A DNA stretch of 64,000 bases from Leisingera sp. ANG-M1 (GCF_000813745.1 NZ_JWLC01000014.1:124001-188000), one strand, 5' to 3'. Shown: positions 47,696 through 57,344, counted from the stretch's first letter. Program-made: numbers and translations. The notes: generated by a model not told the origin, from the letters alone.

Positions 47696-47838
47696 TTTGA
47701 ACCTCCATGCGCCTTTTGGCGCGCCGGCACGCGGATACGCACACCTTCAGATTTCTTGAAAAAGGGCACAGCCGCGCCCAGCAGCGCCGCGCAGCCCGCC
47801 AGCAAAGCACCCGCTTCGGCCAGAGGTTCAAACCACAT
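47692..47838 (-). CDS. 48-residue membrane microprotein between nuoC and nuoD
   Basis: A 48-residue frame, [10 protein letters not shown] to AHGGSK, with one hydrophobic helix ([17 protein letters not shown]) followed by a basic tail ([15 protein letters not shown]). Its start ATG shares one base with the nuoC stop (TGATG), and its TGA lies inside the nuoD start (ATGATG). This double overlap, and the fact that it fills the exact gap, strongly suggest it is real and translated with the nuo genes. It is of unknown function, and would be missed by gene callers with a 60-codon cut-off. Confidence 0.75.
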   Translation of the reverse strand: MWFEPLAEAGALLAGCAALLGAAVPFFKKSEGVRIRVPARQKAHGGSK

Positions 47839-48446
47839 CAGCTTGCCTCCTCTTTCTTCTCGTCGCCCGGCAGGATGTATTCGGCACCTTCCCAGGGGCT
47901 CATGAAGTCGAATTGGCGGTATTCCTGCACCAGTTTCACCGGTTCATAGACCACGCGCTTCTGCGCCTCGTCATAGCGGACCTCGGTATAGCCGGTGGTC
48001 GGGAAGTCCTTGCGCAGCGGATAGCCGCGGAAGCCGTAGTCGGTGAGGATCCGGCGCAAGTCCGGATGGCCTGTGAACAGGATGCCGAACATGTCGTAGA
48101 CTTCGCGTTCGAACCAGTTGGCCGAGGGGTGCACAGCGACAATCGAGGGCACCATCTCATCCTCGCGGATCGAGGCGCGCAGGCGGATCCGCTGGTTCCG
48201 GTACATCGACAGGAAATGGTAGACCACGTCGAACCGTTTGCCGCGCTCGGGGTAGTCGACCGCGGTGATGTCGACCAGGGTCGAAAACTTGCAGTTCGGG
48301 TCGGCCTTCAGGAACTCCGCCAGGCCGGCGATATTCGCAGGGGCGACATCGATGTTGAGTTCGTCAAAGGCAACATCCCAGGCCACCACGCAATCGGGAC
48401 GCTTGGCTTCGATTTGGGCGCCGAGTTCTTTCAGTGCTTCGCTCAT
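47838..48446 (-). CDS. nuoC: NADH-quinone oxidoreductase subunit C
   Basis: The 30-kDa subunit (202 residues). The conserved ERE-type motif appears as [13 protein letters not shown] with [13 protein letters not shown] and PLRKDFP. Not fused to NuoD, unlike in E. coli. It starts 16 bases after nuoB and shares its last base with the microprotein start. Confidence 0.96.
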   Translation of the reverse strand: MSEALKELGAQIEAKRPDCVVAWDVAFDELNIDVAPANIAGLAEFLKADPNCKFSTLVDITAVDYPERGKRFDVVYHFLSMYRNQRIRLRASIREDEMVPSIVAVHPSANWFEREVYDMFGILFTGHPDLRRILTDYGFRGYPLRKDFPTTGYTEVRYDEAQKRVVYEPVKLVQEYRQFDFMSPWEGAEYILPGDEKKEEAS

Positions 48447-48462
48447 CTCTCTCCCGCCCCTC

Positions 48463-48996
48463 TTAGCGCACCAAAGTGCCGGTGCGGCGGATTTTGCGCT
48501 GCAGCTGCATCAGGCCGTACAGCAGCGCCTCCGCGGTCGGCGGGCAGCCGGGCACGTAGACGTCAACCGGCACAACCCGGTCGCAGCCGCGCACCACGGA
48601 ATAGCTGTAGTGATAATAGCCGCCGCCGTTGGCGCAGGAACCCATCGAGATCACGTAGCGCGGCTCGGGCATCTGGTCATAGACCTTGCGCAGAGCTGGT
48701 GCCATCTTGTTGGTGAGCGTGCCCGCAACGATCATCACATCCGACTGGCGCGGCGAGGCGCGCGGGGCGATGCCGAAACGTTCAGCGTCATAGCGCGGCA
48801 TCGAGGTGTGCATCATCTCAACCGCGCAGCATGCCAGGCCAAAAGTCATCCAGTGCAGTGAGCCGGTGCGGGCCCAGTTAATGATGTCTTCGGCCGAAGT
48901 CAGCAGGAAACCTTTATCCTGCAGCTCAGCATTGAGGGCCTGGGTGACAACTTCCTTGTCCACACCGGCAGTGTTGGGTCCGGTCATCACTGCCAT
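48463..48996 (-). CDS. nuoB: NADH-quinone oxidoreductase subunit B
   Basis: Holds the N2 4Fe-4S cluster next to the quinone site. A 177-residue protein with the tandem cysteines in [22 protein letters not shown] and [14 protein letters not shown]. The start at 48996 (MAVMTGP) overlaps the end of nuoA by ten bases and has AAAGGGG upstream. The in-frame 48987 and 49017 starts are less likely. Confidence 0.97.
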   Translation of the reverse strand: MAVMTGPNTAGVDKEVVTQALNAELQDKGFLLTSAEDIINWARTGSLHWMTFGLACCAVEMMHTSMPRYDAERFGIAPRASPRQSDVMIVAGTLTNKMAPALRKVYDQMPEPRYVISMGSCANGGGYYHYSYSVVRGCDRVVPVDVYVPGCPPTAEALLYGLMQLQRKIRRTGTLVR

Positions 48997-49352
48997 TCCA
49001 GCGCCCCTTTCTTCCACTCATAGGCGAATCCGATGGTCAGCACGCCGAGGAAAACCATCATCGACCAGAAGCCGGTGTCGCTGATGTCCTTGAAACCGAC
49101 GGCCCAGGGAAACAGGAAGGCGATTTCCAAGTCAAAAATGATGAAGAGAATCGACACCAGGTAGAACCGGACATCGAATTTCATACGGGCGTCATCGAAG
49201 GCGTTGAAACCGCATTCATAGGCGCTGACCTTTTCCGGGTCCGGGTTGCGGACCGCCAGCACAACGGCTGCCAGGATCAGGACGGTCCCCAAACCTGCCG
49301 CGACGGCCAGAAAGACCAGGATCGGCAGGTATTCCCTCAACATCTCTTCCAA
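48987..49352 (-). CDS. nuoA: NADH-quinone oxidoreductase subunit A
   Basis: First gene of the operon. A 121-residue membrane subunit with three helices and the conserved loop [27 protein letters not shown] at 49352 (reading [10 protein letters not shown] after Met) is preferred: AAAGGAG lies six bases upstream, whereas the first ATG at 49343 would be 15 bases from it. Use of TTG could moderate expression. Confidence 0.94.
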   Translation of the reverse strand: MEEMLREYLPILVFLAVAAGLGTVLILAAVVLAVRNPDPEKVSAYECGFNAFDDARMKFDVRFYLVSILFIIFDLEIAFLFPWAVGFKDISDTGFWSMMVFLGVLTIGFAYEWKKGALEWQ

Positions 49353-49413
49353 GAGCAGCTCCTTTCCCCGGCGGTTCCCCGCGCGACGTCAATTGGCGTG
49401 TTGATTTGTCCCG

Positions 49414-49442
49414 TGCATACCCCCCCGCCCCCACAGCGTCAA
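49414..49442 (-). promoter_or_regulatory. predicted sigma70-type promoter of the nuo operon
   Basis: On the minus strand, TTGACG (-35, 49437-49442) is followed by a 17-base spacer and TATGCA (-10, 49414-49419), about 62 bases before the nuoA start. The spacer is almost all G (runs of five and seven). Confidence 0.6.
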
Positions 49443-49523
49443 CTAAGGCAAGGTTAATCAACAAGGGTTTGTGACAGTAAAAAGCACAGCCGCAACATGC
49501 ATGTAATTCCCTAGCAAATTCAT

Positions 49524-49556
49524 AAGAAAAGCGGCCGCACCGCAAAGTGCAGCCGC
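49524..49556 (-). terminator. terminator of the liu cluster, after the hydratase gene
   Basis: Ten-base stem GCGGCTGCAC/GTGCGGCCGC (one U-G pair) with a six-base loop, then TTTTCTTA on the minus strand. It separates the liu cluster from the nuo promoter. Confidence 0.85.
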
Positions 49557-49586
49557 CGTCGAAAGGCGAGTCAAAAATGCCGGTTT

Positions 49587-50369
49587 TCAGCCTTGCCAAA
49601 CGGGTTTGCGTTTTTCGAAGAACGCGCTGATCCCCTCTTGCGCCTCTTCGCCCTCCCAGCGCTCCACAAGCGCCTTGATTGTATGGTCAATCACTGTGCC
49701 GTCCAGGCGCGGCCCCAGATCGCGCGCCAGCTTCTTGGCTGCCGCGACCGCGCCGGGCGCACAGGCTAAGTAAGGCGCGACTTCTGCCTCTACCGCATCT
49801 GCAAGCTGATCCGCCGGCACTGTTTTCGCCAGCAAGCCCAGTTCCACTGCCTCTGCCGCGTCGAACAGCCGGGCGGACATAAACACCCTTCGCGCCTTGG
49901 CCTCGCCCATCCGGGCAATCACATAGGGGCCGATGGTGGCGGGAATCAGCCCCAGCCTGGTCTCCGTCAGTCCCATCTTCAGATGATCGGCGCCGATCGC
50001 CACGTCGCACACAGACGCCATACCAACTCCGCCGCCAAAGGCGTTGCCCTGCAACGCCCCGATCAGCGGTTTCGGCAGTGTGTTGAGCGCCATCAGCATC
50101 TCGGCCAGAACCCGCGCCTCACGGGCCCGGGTTTCTGCATCCGCATCCATCTGCGCCCGCATCCAGCCCAGATCGCCGCCCGCGCAGAAGCTCTTGCCCG
50201 CGCCATTGAGCACCACCACCCGGACGGAGCTGTCACCGGCCAGCTGCCCGGCCGCTTGCGTCAGCTCCTGCAGCATCTGGCCCGACATCGCGTTGTGCTT
50301 CTCCGGGCGGTTCAGGGTCAGGGTGCAAACGCCACGGGCATCGGTTTCCAGCGTGATTGTCTCAAACAT
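49587..50369 (-). CDS. liuC: enoyl-CoA hydratase / probable methylglutaconyl-CoA hydratase
   Basis: A 260-residue crotonase. The CoA/oxyanion motifs are NGAGKSFCAGGDLGWM and GNAFGGGVGMASVCDVAIG, and the Glu of TETRLGLIPATIGPYV is in the expected place. In the liu context it most likely hydrates 3-methylglutaconyl-CoA to HMG-CoA. It is the last gene of the cluster, 13 bases after the HMG-CoA lyase gene, and is followed by a strong terminator. Confidence 0.88.
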   Translation of the reverse strand: MFETITLETDARGVCTLTLNRPEKHNAMSGQMLQELTQAAGQLAGDSSVRVVVLNGAGKSFCAGGDLGWMRAQMDADAETRAREARVLAEMLMALNTLPKPLIGALQGNAFGGGVGMASVCDVAIGADHLKMGLTETRLGLIPATIGPYVIARMGEAKARRVFMSARLFDAAEAVELGLLAKTVPADQLADAVEAEVAPYLACAPGAVAAAKKLARDLGPRLDGTVIDHTIKALVERWEGEEAQEGISAFFEKRKPVWQG

Positions 50370-50382
50370 CCTATTTCTCCGA

Positions 50383-51240
50383 TTAACTCATACTACGCAT
50401 GGCGCGGGCCATCGCGGCAGCCTGCTCCAGCATCTCCAGGTCCAAGCCCGTCTCATAGCCTAGCCCGGTCAGGCGCTTGTGAACCGCCTCGGTTGCCACA
50501 TTGCCTGCCGCCCCGGGCGCATAGGGGCAGCCGCCGAGCCCGCCGGCAGCGGCATCAAACACCCGAACGCCCTGCGCCAGCGAGGCCTCGATATTATCCA
50601 GCGCCCGGCCTGCGGTGTCATGAAAGTGGCCCGCCAGGCTGGCCGCCGGCACCCGCCCCGTGACTGCCTTCAGCATAGCTGTGACCGCCTCCGGTGTGCC
50701 CTGGCCGATAGTGTCGCCCAGCGAGACCTCATAGCAGCCCAAAGAAAACAACCGTTCTGCGACCTCTGCCACCTTCTCTGGTGCAGTCGGCCCGTCGTAG
50801 GGGCAATCCGTCACGCAAGACACATAGCCCCGCACCGGCAGCCCGATCTCTTTGGCGGCATCAAGAATGGGCAGGAAGCGGGCGATACTCTCCTCGATGC
50901 TGGCGTTGATATTGGCCCTGGAGAAACCTTCCGAAGCCGAGGCGAATACCGCGATCTCATCCGCCTTGGCGGCAACTGCATCCTCGTAGCCGCGCATATT
51001 GGGAGTCAGAGCCGCATAACGCACGCCAGGTGCGCGGGAAATGCCCGCCAGCACCTCGGCGCTGCCTGCCATCTGCGGCACCCATTTGGGCGAAACAAAG
51101 CTGGCCACCTCGATGCGCTTGAATCCGGCGCGGCTCAGGCAGTCGGTCAGCGCCACCTTTTCAGCAACCGGTATTTCGCGCTTTTCATTCTGCAGCCCGT
51201 CGCGCGGGCCAACCTCGAAGATTTCGGCAAATTCGCCCAT
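50383..51240 (-). CDS. liuE: hydroxymethylglutaryl-CoA lyase
   Basis: Splits HMG-CoA to acetyl-CoA and acetoacetate, the end of leucine breakdown. A 285-residue TIM-barrel enzyme with EVGPRDGLQNEK at the N-terminus, the HFHDTAGRALDN metal site, and the catalytic Cys signature GGLGGCPYAPGAAG near residue 235. The mccA gene is 78 bases upstream, across a degenerate repeat. Confidence 0.94.
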   Translation of the reverse strand: MGEFAEIFEVGPRDGLQNEKREIPVAEKVALTDCLSRAGFKRIEVASFVSPKWVPQMAGSAEVLAGISRAPGVRYAALTPNMRGYEDAVAAKADEIAVFASASEGFSRANINASIEESIARFLPILDAAKEIGLPVRGYVSCVTDCPYDGPTAPEKVAEVAERLFSLGCYEVSLGDTIGQGTPEAVTAMLKAVTGRVPAASLAGHFHDTAGRALDNIEASLAQGVRVFDAAAGGLGGCPYAPGAAGNVATEAVHKRLTGLGYETGLDLEMLEQAAAMARAMRSMS

Positions 51241-51318
51241 GGAATGCCCTCCGGCTTCATCTTTCCAAAAATACTCAATCCGCAGCGGGGACGGCAGGCG
51301 AGCCGCCCCGGATCCGGG

Positions 51319-53256
51319 TCAGCCGCCTTCGTCTTCCAGCCGCACCAGCGCTGCGCCGGCCTCAACCTGGTCGCCAGCAGCGGCCAGGACCTCGGCCACC
51401 ACGCCGTCGCGGGCCGCCAGAAGCGAATGCTCCATTTTCATCGCTTCCAGAATGGCGAGCCGGTCACCTTCTTTCACCGCCTGGCCGGCCTCTGCAAAGA
51501 CCGCCTTGACCAGACCGGGCATCGGCGCCTCGATCACATTGCTGTCGCCGCCTGCAGCCGCATCACGGTCCAGCGGATCAATGGCTGTGAACTCCAGCCC
51601 ATAAGCATCATGCACGGTGATCAATGGCCCCGACTGCGAAACAGCCGGCATCCGGCGCTCGTCAATGCGCCACTGGCCCTGGCTGCGCTCCGCCACGACG
51701 GTTTCGCCATCAACGGTCCAAAGCTGCCGGTCCGGCCCGTCCACCTGCACGTCAGCGGTGAACTCCTCGCCCGCATGGGAAAGAGTGACAGCCCGGTGCA
51801 AAGGCGCCCAGAGGGTGAAACCAGTGTCAGGCGCAGCCTCCACCAGATCCAGCGCCACCATGCCAGCCGCCGCCTTGTGGCGCAGCTCCACCACCGGCGC
51901 CGCGGTCAGCGCGTCCAGATCACGGGCAATCAGGCCGGTGTCCACCTCGCCGTTGGCAAAGCCCTCATGCGCAGCCAGCGCGCCAAGGAAGGCCAGGTTA
52001 GTGACGGTGCCGCCAACTTGCGTTTCCTCCAGCGCGCGTGCCAGCCGCGACAGCGCCACCTTGCGGGTAGAGCCATGCACGATCACCTTGGCGATCATCG
52101 GGTCGTACCAAGGGCTGATGGTATCCCCTGCCCGTACGCCGCTGTCGGCGCGGGCCTCTGCCGGGAAGGACAGATGCGTCAGCGTGCCGGTTGCAGGCAG
52201 GAAGCCTTTGGGCACGTCCTCCGCATAAAGCCGTGCCTCAAACGCGTGGCCGGTGATCGAGAGGTCTTCCTGTTTTGCCGGGAGCTTCTCGCCGGAAGCA
52301 ACGCGCAGCTGCCAATCCACCAGGTCGACACCGGTGATCAGCTCCGTGACCGGGTGCTCGACCTGCAGGCGGGTGTTCATTTCCATGAACCAGAATCCGT
52401 CGGGGCGCAGCCCGCCGGAGCCATCGACGATGAATTCCACCGTGCCTGCGCCCTTGTAGCCGATGGCTTCGGCCGCGCGCACGCCGGCCTGCCCCATTGC
52501 CTCGCGCATCTCCGCAGTCATGCCCGGCGCCGGGGCCTCCTCGATCACCTTCTGATGGCGCCGCTGCAGGGAGCAGTCGCGCTCGAACAAATGCACCGCG
52601 GTTTCGCCGTCGCCAAAGACTTGAACTTCGATATGCCGCGGCTGCTGGATGTATTTCTCGATCAATACATCCGGGTTGCCAAAGGCCGTGGTCGCTTCTC
52701 CTTGCGCGCTTTGCAGCGCGTCAGAGAAATCCTCCGGCTGCTCTACCAGGCGCATCCCCTTGCCGCCGCCGCCCGCAACCGCCTTGATCAGCACCGGATA
52801 GCCGATTTCCTCTGCTTGCGCAGCCAGGAACGCCGCATCCTGATTGGCACCGTGATAGCCCGGCACCACCGGCACCCCGGCCTCTTCCATCAGCGCTTTG
52901 GCCGCATCTTTCAGACCCATCTTGCGGATCGCCCCGGCCGAGGGTCCAATAAAAGTGAGGCCTGCAGCTTCCACCGCTTCCACAAACTCTGGGTTCTCGG
53001 ACAGGAAGCCATAGCCCGGGTGGATGGCCTGCGCACCGGTGGCCCGCGCGGCCCCGATGATACGCTCGCCCAGCAGATAAGACGCCGCCGGGGCCGCGCC
53101 GCCGATATGCACCGCTTCATCCGCCAGCGCCACATGCTTTGAGGCAGCATCGGCATCGGAGTAAACCGCGACGGTCCGCACCCCCATGGCACGGGCGGTT
53201 TCTATCACGCGGCAGGCGATCTCGCCGCGGTTGGCAATCAGGATTTTGTCAAACAT
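51319..53256 (-). CDS. liuD: methylcrotonyl-CoA carboxylase alpha (biotin) subunit
   Basis: Biotin carboxylase plus biotin carrier, 645 residues. The N-terminal ATP-grasp has KAVAGGGGKGMRLVE and RDCSLQRRHQKVIEEAP. The biotinylated lysine is Lys607 in EAMKMEH, near the C-terminus. Assigned as the methylcrotonyl enzyme because of the surrounding mccB, ivd, HMG-CoA lyase and synthetase. The fold is shared with acetyl- and propionyl-CoA carboxylases. Lies 78 bases after mccB with a family A repeat in between. Confidence 0.92.
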   Translation of the reverse strand: MFDKILIANRGEIACRVIETARAMGVRTVAVYSDADAASKHVALADEAVHIGGAAPAASYLLGERIIGAARATGAQAIHPGYGFLSENPEFVEAVEAAGLTFIGPSAGAIRKMGLKDAAKALMEEAGVPVVPGYHGANQDAAFLAAQAEEIGYPVLIKAVAGGGGKGMRLVEQPEDFSDALQSAQGEATTAFGNPDVLIEKYIQQPRHIEVQVFGDGETAVHLFERDCSLQRRHQKVIEEAPAPGMTAEMREAMGQAGVRAAEAIGYKGAGTVEFIVDGSGGLRPDGFWFMEMNTRLQVEHPVTELITGVDLVDWQLRVASGEKLPAKQEDLSITGHAFEARLYAEDVPKGFLPATGTLTHLSFPAEARADSGVRAGDTISPWYDPMIAKVIVHGSTRKVALSRLARALEETQVGGTVTNLAFLGALAAHEGFANGEVDTGLIARDLDALTAAPVVELRHKAAAGMVALDLVEAAPDTGFTLWAPLHRAVTLSHAGEEFTADVQVDGPDRQLWTVDGETVVAERSQGQWRIDERRMPAVSQSGPLITVHDAYGLEFTAIDPLDRDAAAGGDSNVIEAPMPGLVKAVFAEAGQAVKEGDRLAILEAMKMEHSLLAARDGVVAEVLAAAGDQVEAGAALVRLEDEGG

Positions 53257-53287
53257 GGGGTTGGTCCTTTGTCTGAAACACCGGACC

Positions 53288-53333
53288 GGGGGCGCTGCCC
53301 CCGGACCCCCGGGATATTTTGGGCAAGAGGAAG
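53288..53333 (-). repeat. dispersed GC-rich repeat, family A, copy 3
   Basis: On the minus strand: CTTCCTCTTG, CCCAAAATATCCCGGGGG, then GGGGGCAGCGCCCCC, the same order as at 14379-14435. It starts two bases after the mccB stop and lies inside the liu operon. Confidence 0.8.
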
Positions 53334-53334
53334 A

Positions 53335-54939
53335 TCACATCCGGAACACGCCAAAGCGGGTGTCCTCGATCGGAGCATTCAGCGCGGCGCTGAGCGACAG
53401 CGCCAGCACGTCGCGGCTTTTGCGCGGGTCGATGATGCCGTCATCCCAAAGGCGCGCAGAGGCATAAAGCGGGTGGCTTTGCTCCTCGAACATATCGATG
53501 GTGGGCTGCTTGAAGGCCGCCTCCTCTTCAGCATTCCAGCTGCCGCCCTGGCGCTCGATGGCGTCGCGTTTGACGGTGGCCAGCACGCCCGCCGCCTGCT
53601 CGCCGCCCATCACCGAGATGCGGGAGTTGGGCCAGGTCCACAAAAACCTAGGCTGATAGGCACGGCCCGACATGCCATAGTTGCCCGCGCCAAAGGAGCC
53701 GCCGACCAGCATAGTGATCTTGGGGACATTGGTGGTCGCCACGGCGGTCACCATCTTGGCGCCGTGGCGGGCGATGCCCTCGTTTTCGTACTTCCGCCCT
53801 ACCATGAAGCCGGTGATATTCTGCAAAAACACCAGCGGGATCTTGCGCTGCGAGCACAGTTCGACGAAATGCGCGCCCTTCTGGGCAGCCTCCGAGAACA
53901 GCACGCCATTGTTGGCAATGATGCCGATGGGGCAGCCCTTCAGATGCGCAAAACCGGTCACCAGGGTTTCGCCAAAGCGCGGCTTGAACTCGTCAAAGCG
54001 CGAGCCGTCCACCAGCCGCGCGATCACTTCGCGAATATCATAAGGCGTGCGCAGATCGCCCGGCACCACGCCGAGGATCTCCTCCGGGTCATAGGCGGGC
54101 TCTTCCGGAGTTGCCCAGTTCACCGTTTGCGGCCTGGTGATGTTCAGCGACTGCACCGCGCGCCGCGCCAACGCCAGCGCATGGGCGTCATCCTCCGCCA
54201 GGTAATCCGCCACGCCGGAAAGGCGGGTGTGCACGTCTCCGCCGCCCAGGTCCTCGGCGCTGACCACTTCACCCGTAGCGGCTTTCACCAGCGGCGGGCC
54301 GGCCAGGAAGATCGTGCCCTGCTCCTTCACGATGATAGTCACATCCGACATCGCAGGCACATAGGCGCCGCCCGCGGTGCAGGAGCCCATGACCACAGCA
54401 ATCTGCGGGATGCCTTTGGCCGACATCCGCGCCTGGTTGTAGAAGATGCGCCCGAAGTGGTCGCGGTCCGGAAAGACCTCATCCTGGTTCGGCAGGTTGG
54501 CGCCGCCCGAGTCCACCAGATAGATGCAAGGAAGGCGGTTTTCCTCGGCAATTTCCTGCGCCCGCAGGTGTTTCTTCACGGTCATCGGGTAATAGGTTCC
54601 GCCCTTCACGGTGGCGTCGTTGCAGACCACCATGACCTCTTGCCCCTGCACCCGGCCGATGCCCGCAATAACACCCGCAGACGGCGCGGCGCCGTCATAC
54701 ATGGCGTGCGCCGCGGTGGCGCCGATTTCCAGGAACGGCGAGCCCGGATCCAAGAGGTTGGCCACCCGTCGGCGCGGCAGCATCTTGCCGCGGGACTCAT
54801 GCCGGGCGCGGGATTTCTCTCCGCCGCCCATGCGCGCAGCCTCTGCCACCTCGCTGATCTGCGCCAGCGCCGCCAGGTGCGCCTCACGGTTCTGCTTGAA
54901 GCCGTCCGAGGAGGGCATCGCCTTGGATGTGAGTTTCAT
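53335..54939 (-). CDS. liuB: methylcrotonyl-CoA carboxylase beta (carboxyltransferase) subunit
   Basis: A 534-residue carboxyltransferase with the crotonase-like double domain. Motifs include [51 protein letters not shown] and [17 protein letters not shown]. It works with the biotin subunit. The start is one base after the stop of the unknown gene upstream. The ribosome site there, AAGGTG, is only fair and falls inside that gene, so translation may be coupled to it. Confidence 0.94.
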   Translation of the reverse strand: MKLTSKAMPSSDGFKQNREAHLAALAQISEVAEAARMGGGEKSRARHESRGKMLPRRRVANLLDPGSPFLEIGATAAHAMYDGAAPSAGVIAGIGRVQGQEVMVVCNDATVKGGTYYPMTVKKHLRAQEIAEENRLPCIYLVDSGGANLPNQDEVFPDRDHFGRIFYNQARMSAKGIPQIAVVMGSCTAGGAYVPAMSDVTIIVKEQGTIFLAGPPLVKAATGEVVSAEDLGGGDVHTRLSGVADYLAEDDAHALALARRAVQSLNITRPQTVNWATPEEPAYDPEEILGVVPGDLRTPYDIREVIARLVDGSRFDEFKPRFGETLVTGFAHLKGCPIGIIANNGVLFSEAAQKGAHFVELCSQRKIPLVFLQNITGFMVGRKYENEGIARHGAKMVTAVATTNVPKITMLVGGSFGAGNYGMSGRAYQPRFLWTWPNSRISVMGGEQAAGVLATVKRDAIERQGGSWNAEEEAAFKQPTIDMFEEQSHPLYASARLWDDGIIDPRKSRDVLALSLSAALNAPIEDTRFGVFRM

Positions 54940-54940
54940 C

Positions 54941-55816
54941 TTAGCTGGTCACCTTCACTACTACACGTTGCGGTTTTTGAGAACTCTTCACGACACGTGG
55001 AAGAAAAACATCTAATTCCATCGAACCATTGAGCAATTGGAGGCGCATTTTTCGGATCAAATCCATTACATGCGCAACCTGCACAACGGCCTTCAAATCG
55101 GATCGAAAGTCCGTTTCCTCAAAGCCATGCTCCAGAAGCTTCTTCTCTTCCTGCTTGCGCCCTTTGGGCATGTGAATCCATTGAACTGCAGAAGTCATGG
55201 GCTGCATAATACTCTCATCACTTCCCAGGCGCGTAATTTTCCAAGCATCGCCAACGACAGGCTGAAGTGCCCTTCCATGTTTAAATGAGCTCACTACCTG
55301 TCTGTTGGCTAGTAAATTTGCTTCGGCCACAAAAAGCTCTCTGTATTCGCTCAATTCTGGAAACTGAGCCCCTAAAGCAATGTTCAAAGCGAACCATTCT
55401 TCGAAACCAGTCGGAAGCTTCTTACCTTTGAAAAAAGGCGTTTCCGGAACTTTTGCCAGCGCGAGTTGTTGAAACACAGTTTCTAGCTCGGCGGGATACA
55501 AATGAGACAGCGCCTTTGGCGTCGGCCCAGTTGGATGCCCAGAGCAAACTAGAACAACAAATGTCTCACTGTTCAGATACCTAAAATACCTCGCAGCTGC
55601 ACTTCTTGTGGCCTCGAAACGTTCAACGTGATCTGTAAGATAATCCCGATACTCTGCGTCGTCGTCTTGCTCAAAGAGCTCATCCAAGAACTCTGTCCCC
55701 AATGGGGTTTGAAATTGAAGCAGTGCCCGCACAAAGAAGTAAGGATCAAAAAACTGAAGAAATCGCCGCTCTGCTTCGATTTCAAGCTCTGAGTATTGGT
55801 TAAAAAGTGTTGTCAT
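54941..55816 (-). CDS. unknown protein inserted in the liu operon
   Basis: A 291-residue, apparently soluble, largely helical protein that I do not recognise. No signal peptide or membrane helix. Asp/Glu-rich stretch [14 protein letters not shown] near residue 50, a [14 protein letters not shown] segment, and a basic, Val-rich C-terminus ([16 protein letters not shown]). Sampled lines are 47% and 53% G+C (28/60 at 55321-55380, 32/60 at 55501-55560), against 73% in a sampled line of mccB (44/60 at 53581-53640). It has one base between it and each flanking gene and uses a GGAGG within the upstream gene's end. It looks acquired, but fits the operon exactly. Confidence 0.8.
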   Translation of the reverse strand: MTTLFNQYSELEIEAERRFLQFFDPYFFVRALLQFQTPLGTEFLDELFEQDDDAEYRDYLTDHVERFEATRSAAARYFRYLNSETFVVLVCSGHPTGPTPKALSHLYPAELETVFQQLALAKVPETPFFKGKKLPTGFEEWFALNIALGAQFPELSEYRELFVAEANLLANRQVVSSFKHGRALQPVVGDAWKITRLGSDESIMQPMTSAVQWIHMPKGRKQEEKKLLEHGFEETDFRSDLKAVVQVAHVMDLIRKMRLQLLNGSMELDVFLPRVVKSSQKPQRVVVKVTS

Positions 55817-55817
55817 C

Positions 55818-57344
55818 TCAATGAACCTCCCCCGCAGCCCGCGCCTTCAGCGACTTGCGGATCACCTTGCCGGTTACTGTCATCGGCAGCGCCTCCAGAA
55901 ATTCCACTTCGCGCGGGTAGGAATAATGCGCAAGCCGCTCCTTGACGTAGTCCTGCAGCTCCGTCTCTGAGGCCGCGGCCTCCGGTTTCAGCACCACATA
56001 TGCCTTGACGATCTCGGTCCTGAGCGGGTCCGGCTTACCAACCACGCCCACGGTTGCCACCGCCGGGTGGGTCAGCAGGCAATCCTCGATCTCCGCCGGG
56101 CCGATACGGTAGCCGCCCGAGGTGATGACATCATCTTCGCGGCCCACGAACCTCAGGTAATCGCCCTCCCAGATCCCCCGGTCACCGGTCACCAGCCAGT
56201 CGCCGCGGAACTTGGCGGCGGTTTCTTCGGGCCGGTTCCAATACTTCAGCAGCATCGAAGCCGAGCCGCGGCGTACAGCGACATCACCCTCGCCGTCCGC
56301 CGGATTGCCCGCCTCATCAATCACCGCCAGCTCATGCCCCGGCACCGCTTTGCCGATACAGCCCGGACGCGGCTCGAAATCCGCGGCGCAGGAGGAGGCC
56401 ACCATATTGCATTCGGTCTGGCCATAGAACTCGTTGATGGTCACCCCCAGCTCCCGCCGGCCCCAGGCGAGCATCTCGGCGCCCAGGGGCTCGCCGCCAG
56501 AGGCAACAGAGCGCAAGGACCGAAGCCCCTGCCCCGCTGCCTTCAGCATCCTGAGCGCGGTTGGCGGGAAGAAGATATTGCGCACCCCGGCCTGATCGAT
56601 CAGGTCGGCACAGGCTTCGGGCGTGAACTTGTCCAGCCGCGCGGCAACCACCGGCACGCCCAGCGCCAGGCCCGGCATCAGCACGTCGAACAGCCCGCCG
56701 ATCCAGGCCCAGTCGGCCGGGGTCCACAAGACATCCCCCTCCTGGCCAAGATGGCCGTGGCTGATGGAGACTCCTGGCAAATGGCCGGTCAGCACCCGGT
56801 GGCCGTGCAGCGCGCCCTTGGGGCTGCCGGTGGTGCCGGAGGTATAGATCAGCACCGCAGGCGTCTCCGGCCCGGTTTCGGCAAAAGGCACCGGGCCGCC
56901 TTCGATCCCGGCACTGTCAGCCATAACGGCTTCGGCAAGATCGCCGAGCAGGTCCGCGCCTTCGGCATCCGTGAAGACAAAGCGCACGCCGGCATCACCG
57001 GCGCGGGAGGCCAAGGCATCGCGTTTGAACAGCTTGAACAGGGGCACTGAGATGCCGCCCGCCTTCCACACCGCCAGATGCGCTGCGGCGCACCAGGGCG
57101 ACTGGCTGAGCAGCACGCCCACACGATCTCCCGGCTGGATCCGCTGCAGAAGATAGCGGGCTAGCCCGTCTGCCATCTCCGCCAGCGCGCCATAGGTGAT
57201 GTCCCGCCGCTGGGATCCGGTCATGTCGATCAGGGCAAGCGCATCCGCTGGATGCGACAGACATTGCGCCGCCATGTTCAGCCGCTCTGGCAGGTCCCAG
57301 CTGCCATCGGCCAACAGCCCCGGAATGTTACGATTTTCATGCAT
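55818..57344 (-). CDS. AMP-forming acyl-CoA synthetase (liu cluster)
   Basis: A 508-residue ANL-superfamily ligase. P-loop motif LIYTSGTTGSPKGA, EFYGQTECN, TGDRGIWEGDYLRFVGR, and the catalytic Lys in MTVTGKVIRKSL near the C-terminus. In such clusters it activates a branched acid (isovalerate) or acetoacetate; the exact acid is not clear. It is divergent from ompW, so the 149-base gap may hold its promoter. One base separates it from the unknown gene. Confidence 0.92.
   Translation of the reverse strand: MHENRNIPGLLADGSWDLPERLNMAAQCLSHPADALALIDMTGSQRRDITYGALAEMADGLARYLLQRIQPGDRVGVLLSQSPWCAAAHLAVWKAGGISVPLFKLFKRDALASRAGDAGVRFVFTDAEGADLLGDLAEAVMADSAGIEGGPVPFAETGPETPAVLIYTSGTTGSPKGALHGHRVLTGHLPGVSISHGHLGQEGDVLWTPADWAWIGGLFDVLMPGLALGVPVVAARLDKFTPEACADLIDQAGVRNIFFPPTALRMLKAAGQGLRSLRSVASGGEPLGAEMLAWGRRELGVTINEFYGQTECNMVASSCAADFEPRPGCIGKAVPGHELAVIDEAGNPADGEGDVAVRRGSASMLLKYWNRPEETAAKFRGDWLVTGDRGIWEGDYLRFVGREDDVITSGGYRIGPAEIEDCLLTHPAVATVGVVGKPDPLRTEIVKAYVVLKPEAAASETELQDYVKERLAHYSYPREVEFLEALPMTVTGKVIRKSLKARAAGEVH

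Noticed and set aside
49353-49586. FNR-type control of the nuo operon from the TTGATTTGTC near 49401
   Set aside because: The second half-site ATCAA is missing at the needed spacing.
50479-53142. An 887-codon plus-strand frame
   Set aside because: It is antisense to the mccA and HMG-CoA lyase genes, an artefact of high GC.
53269-55032. A 587-codon plus-strand frame
   Set aside because: Antisense to mccB, with His/Arg-rich low-information sequence.
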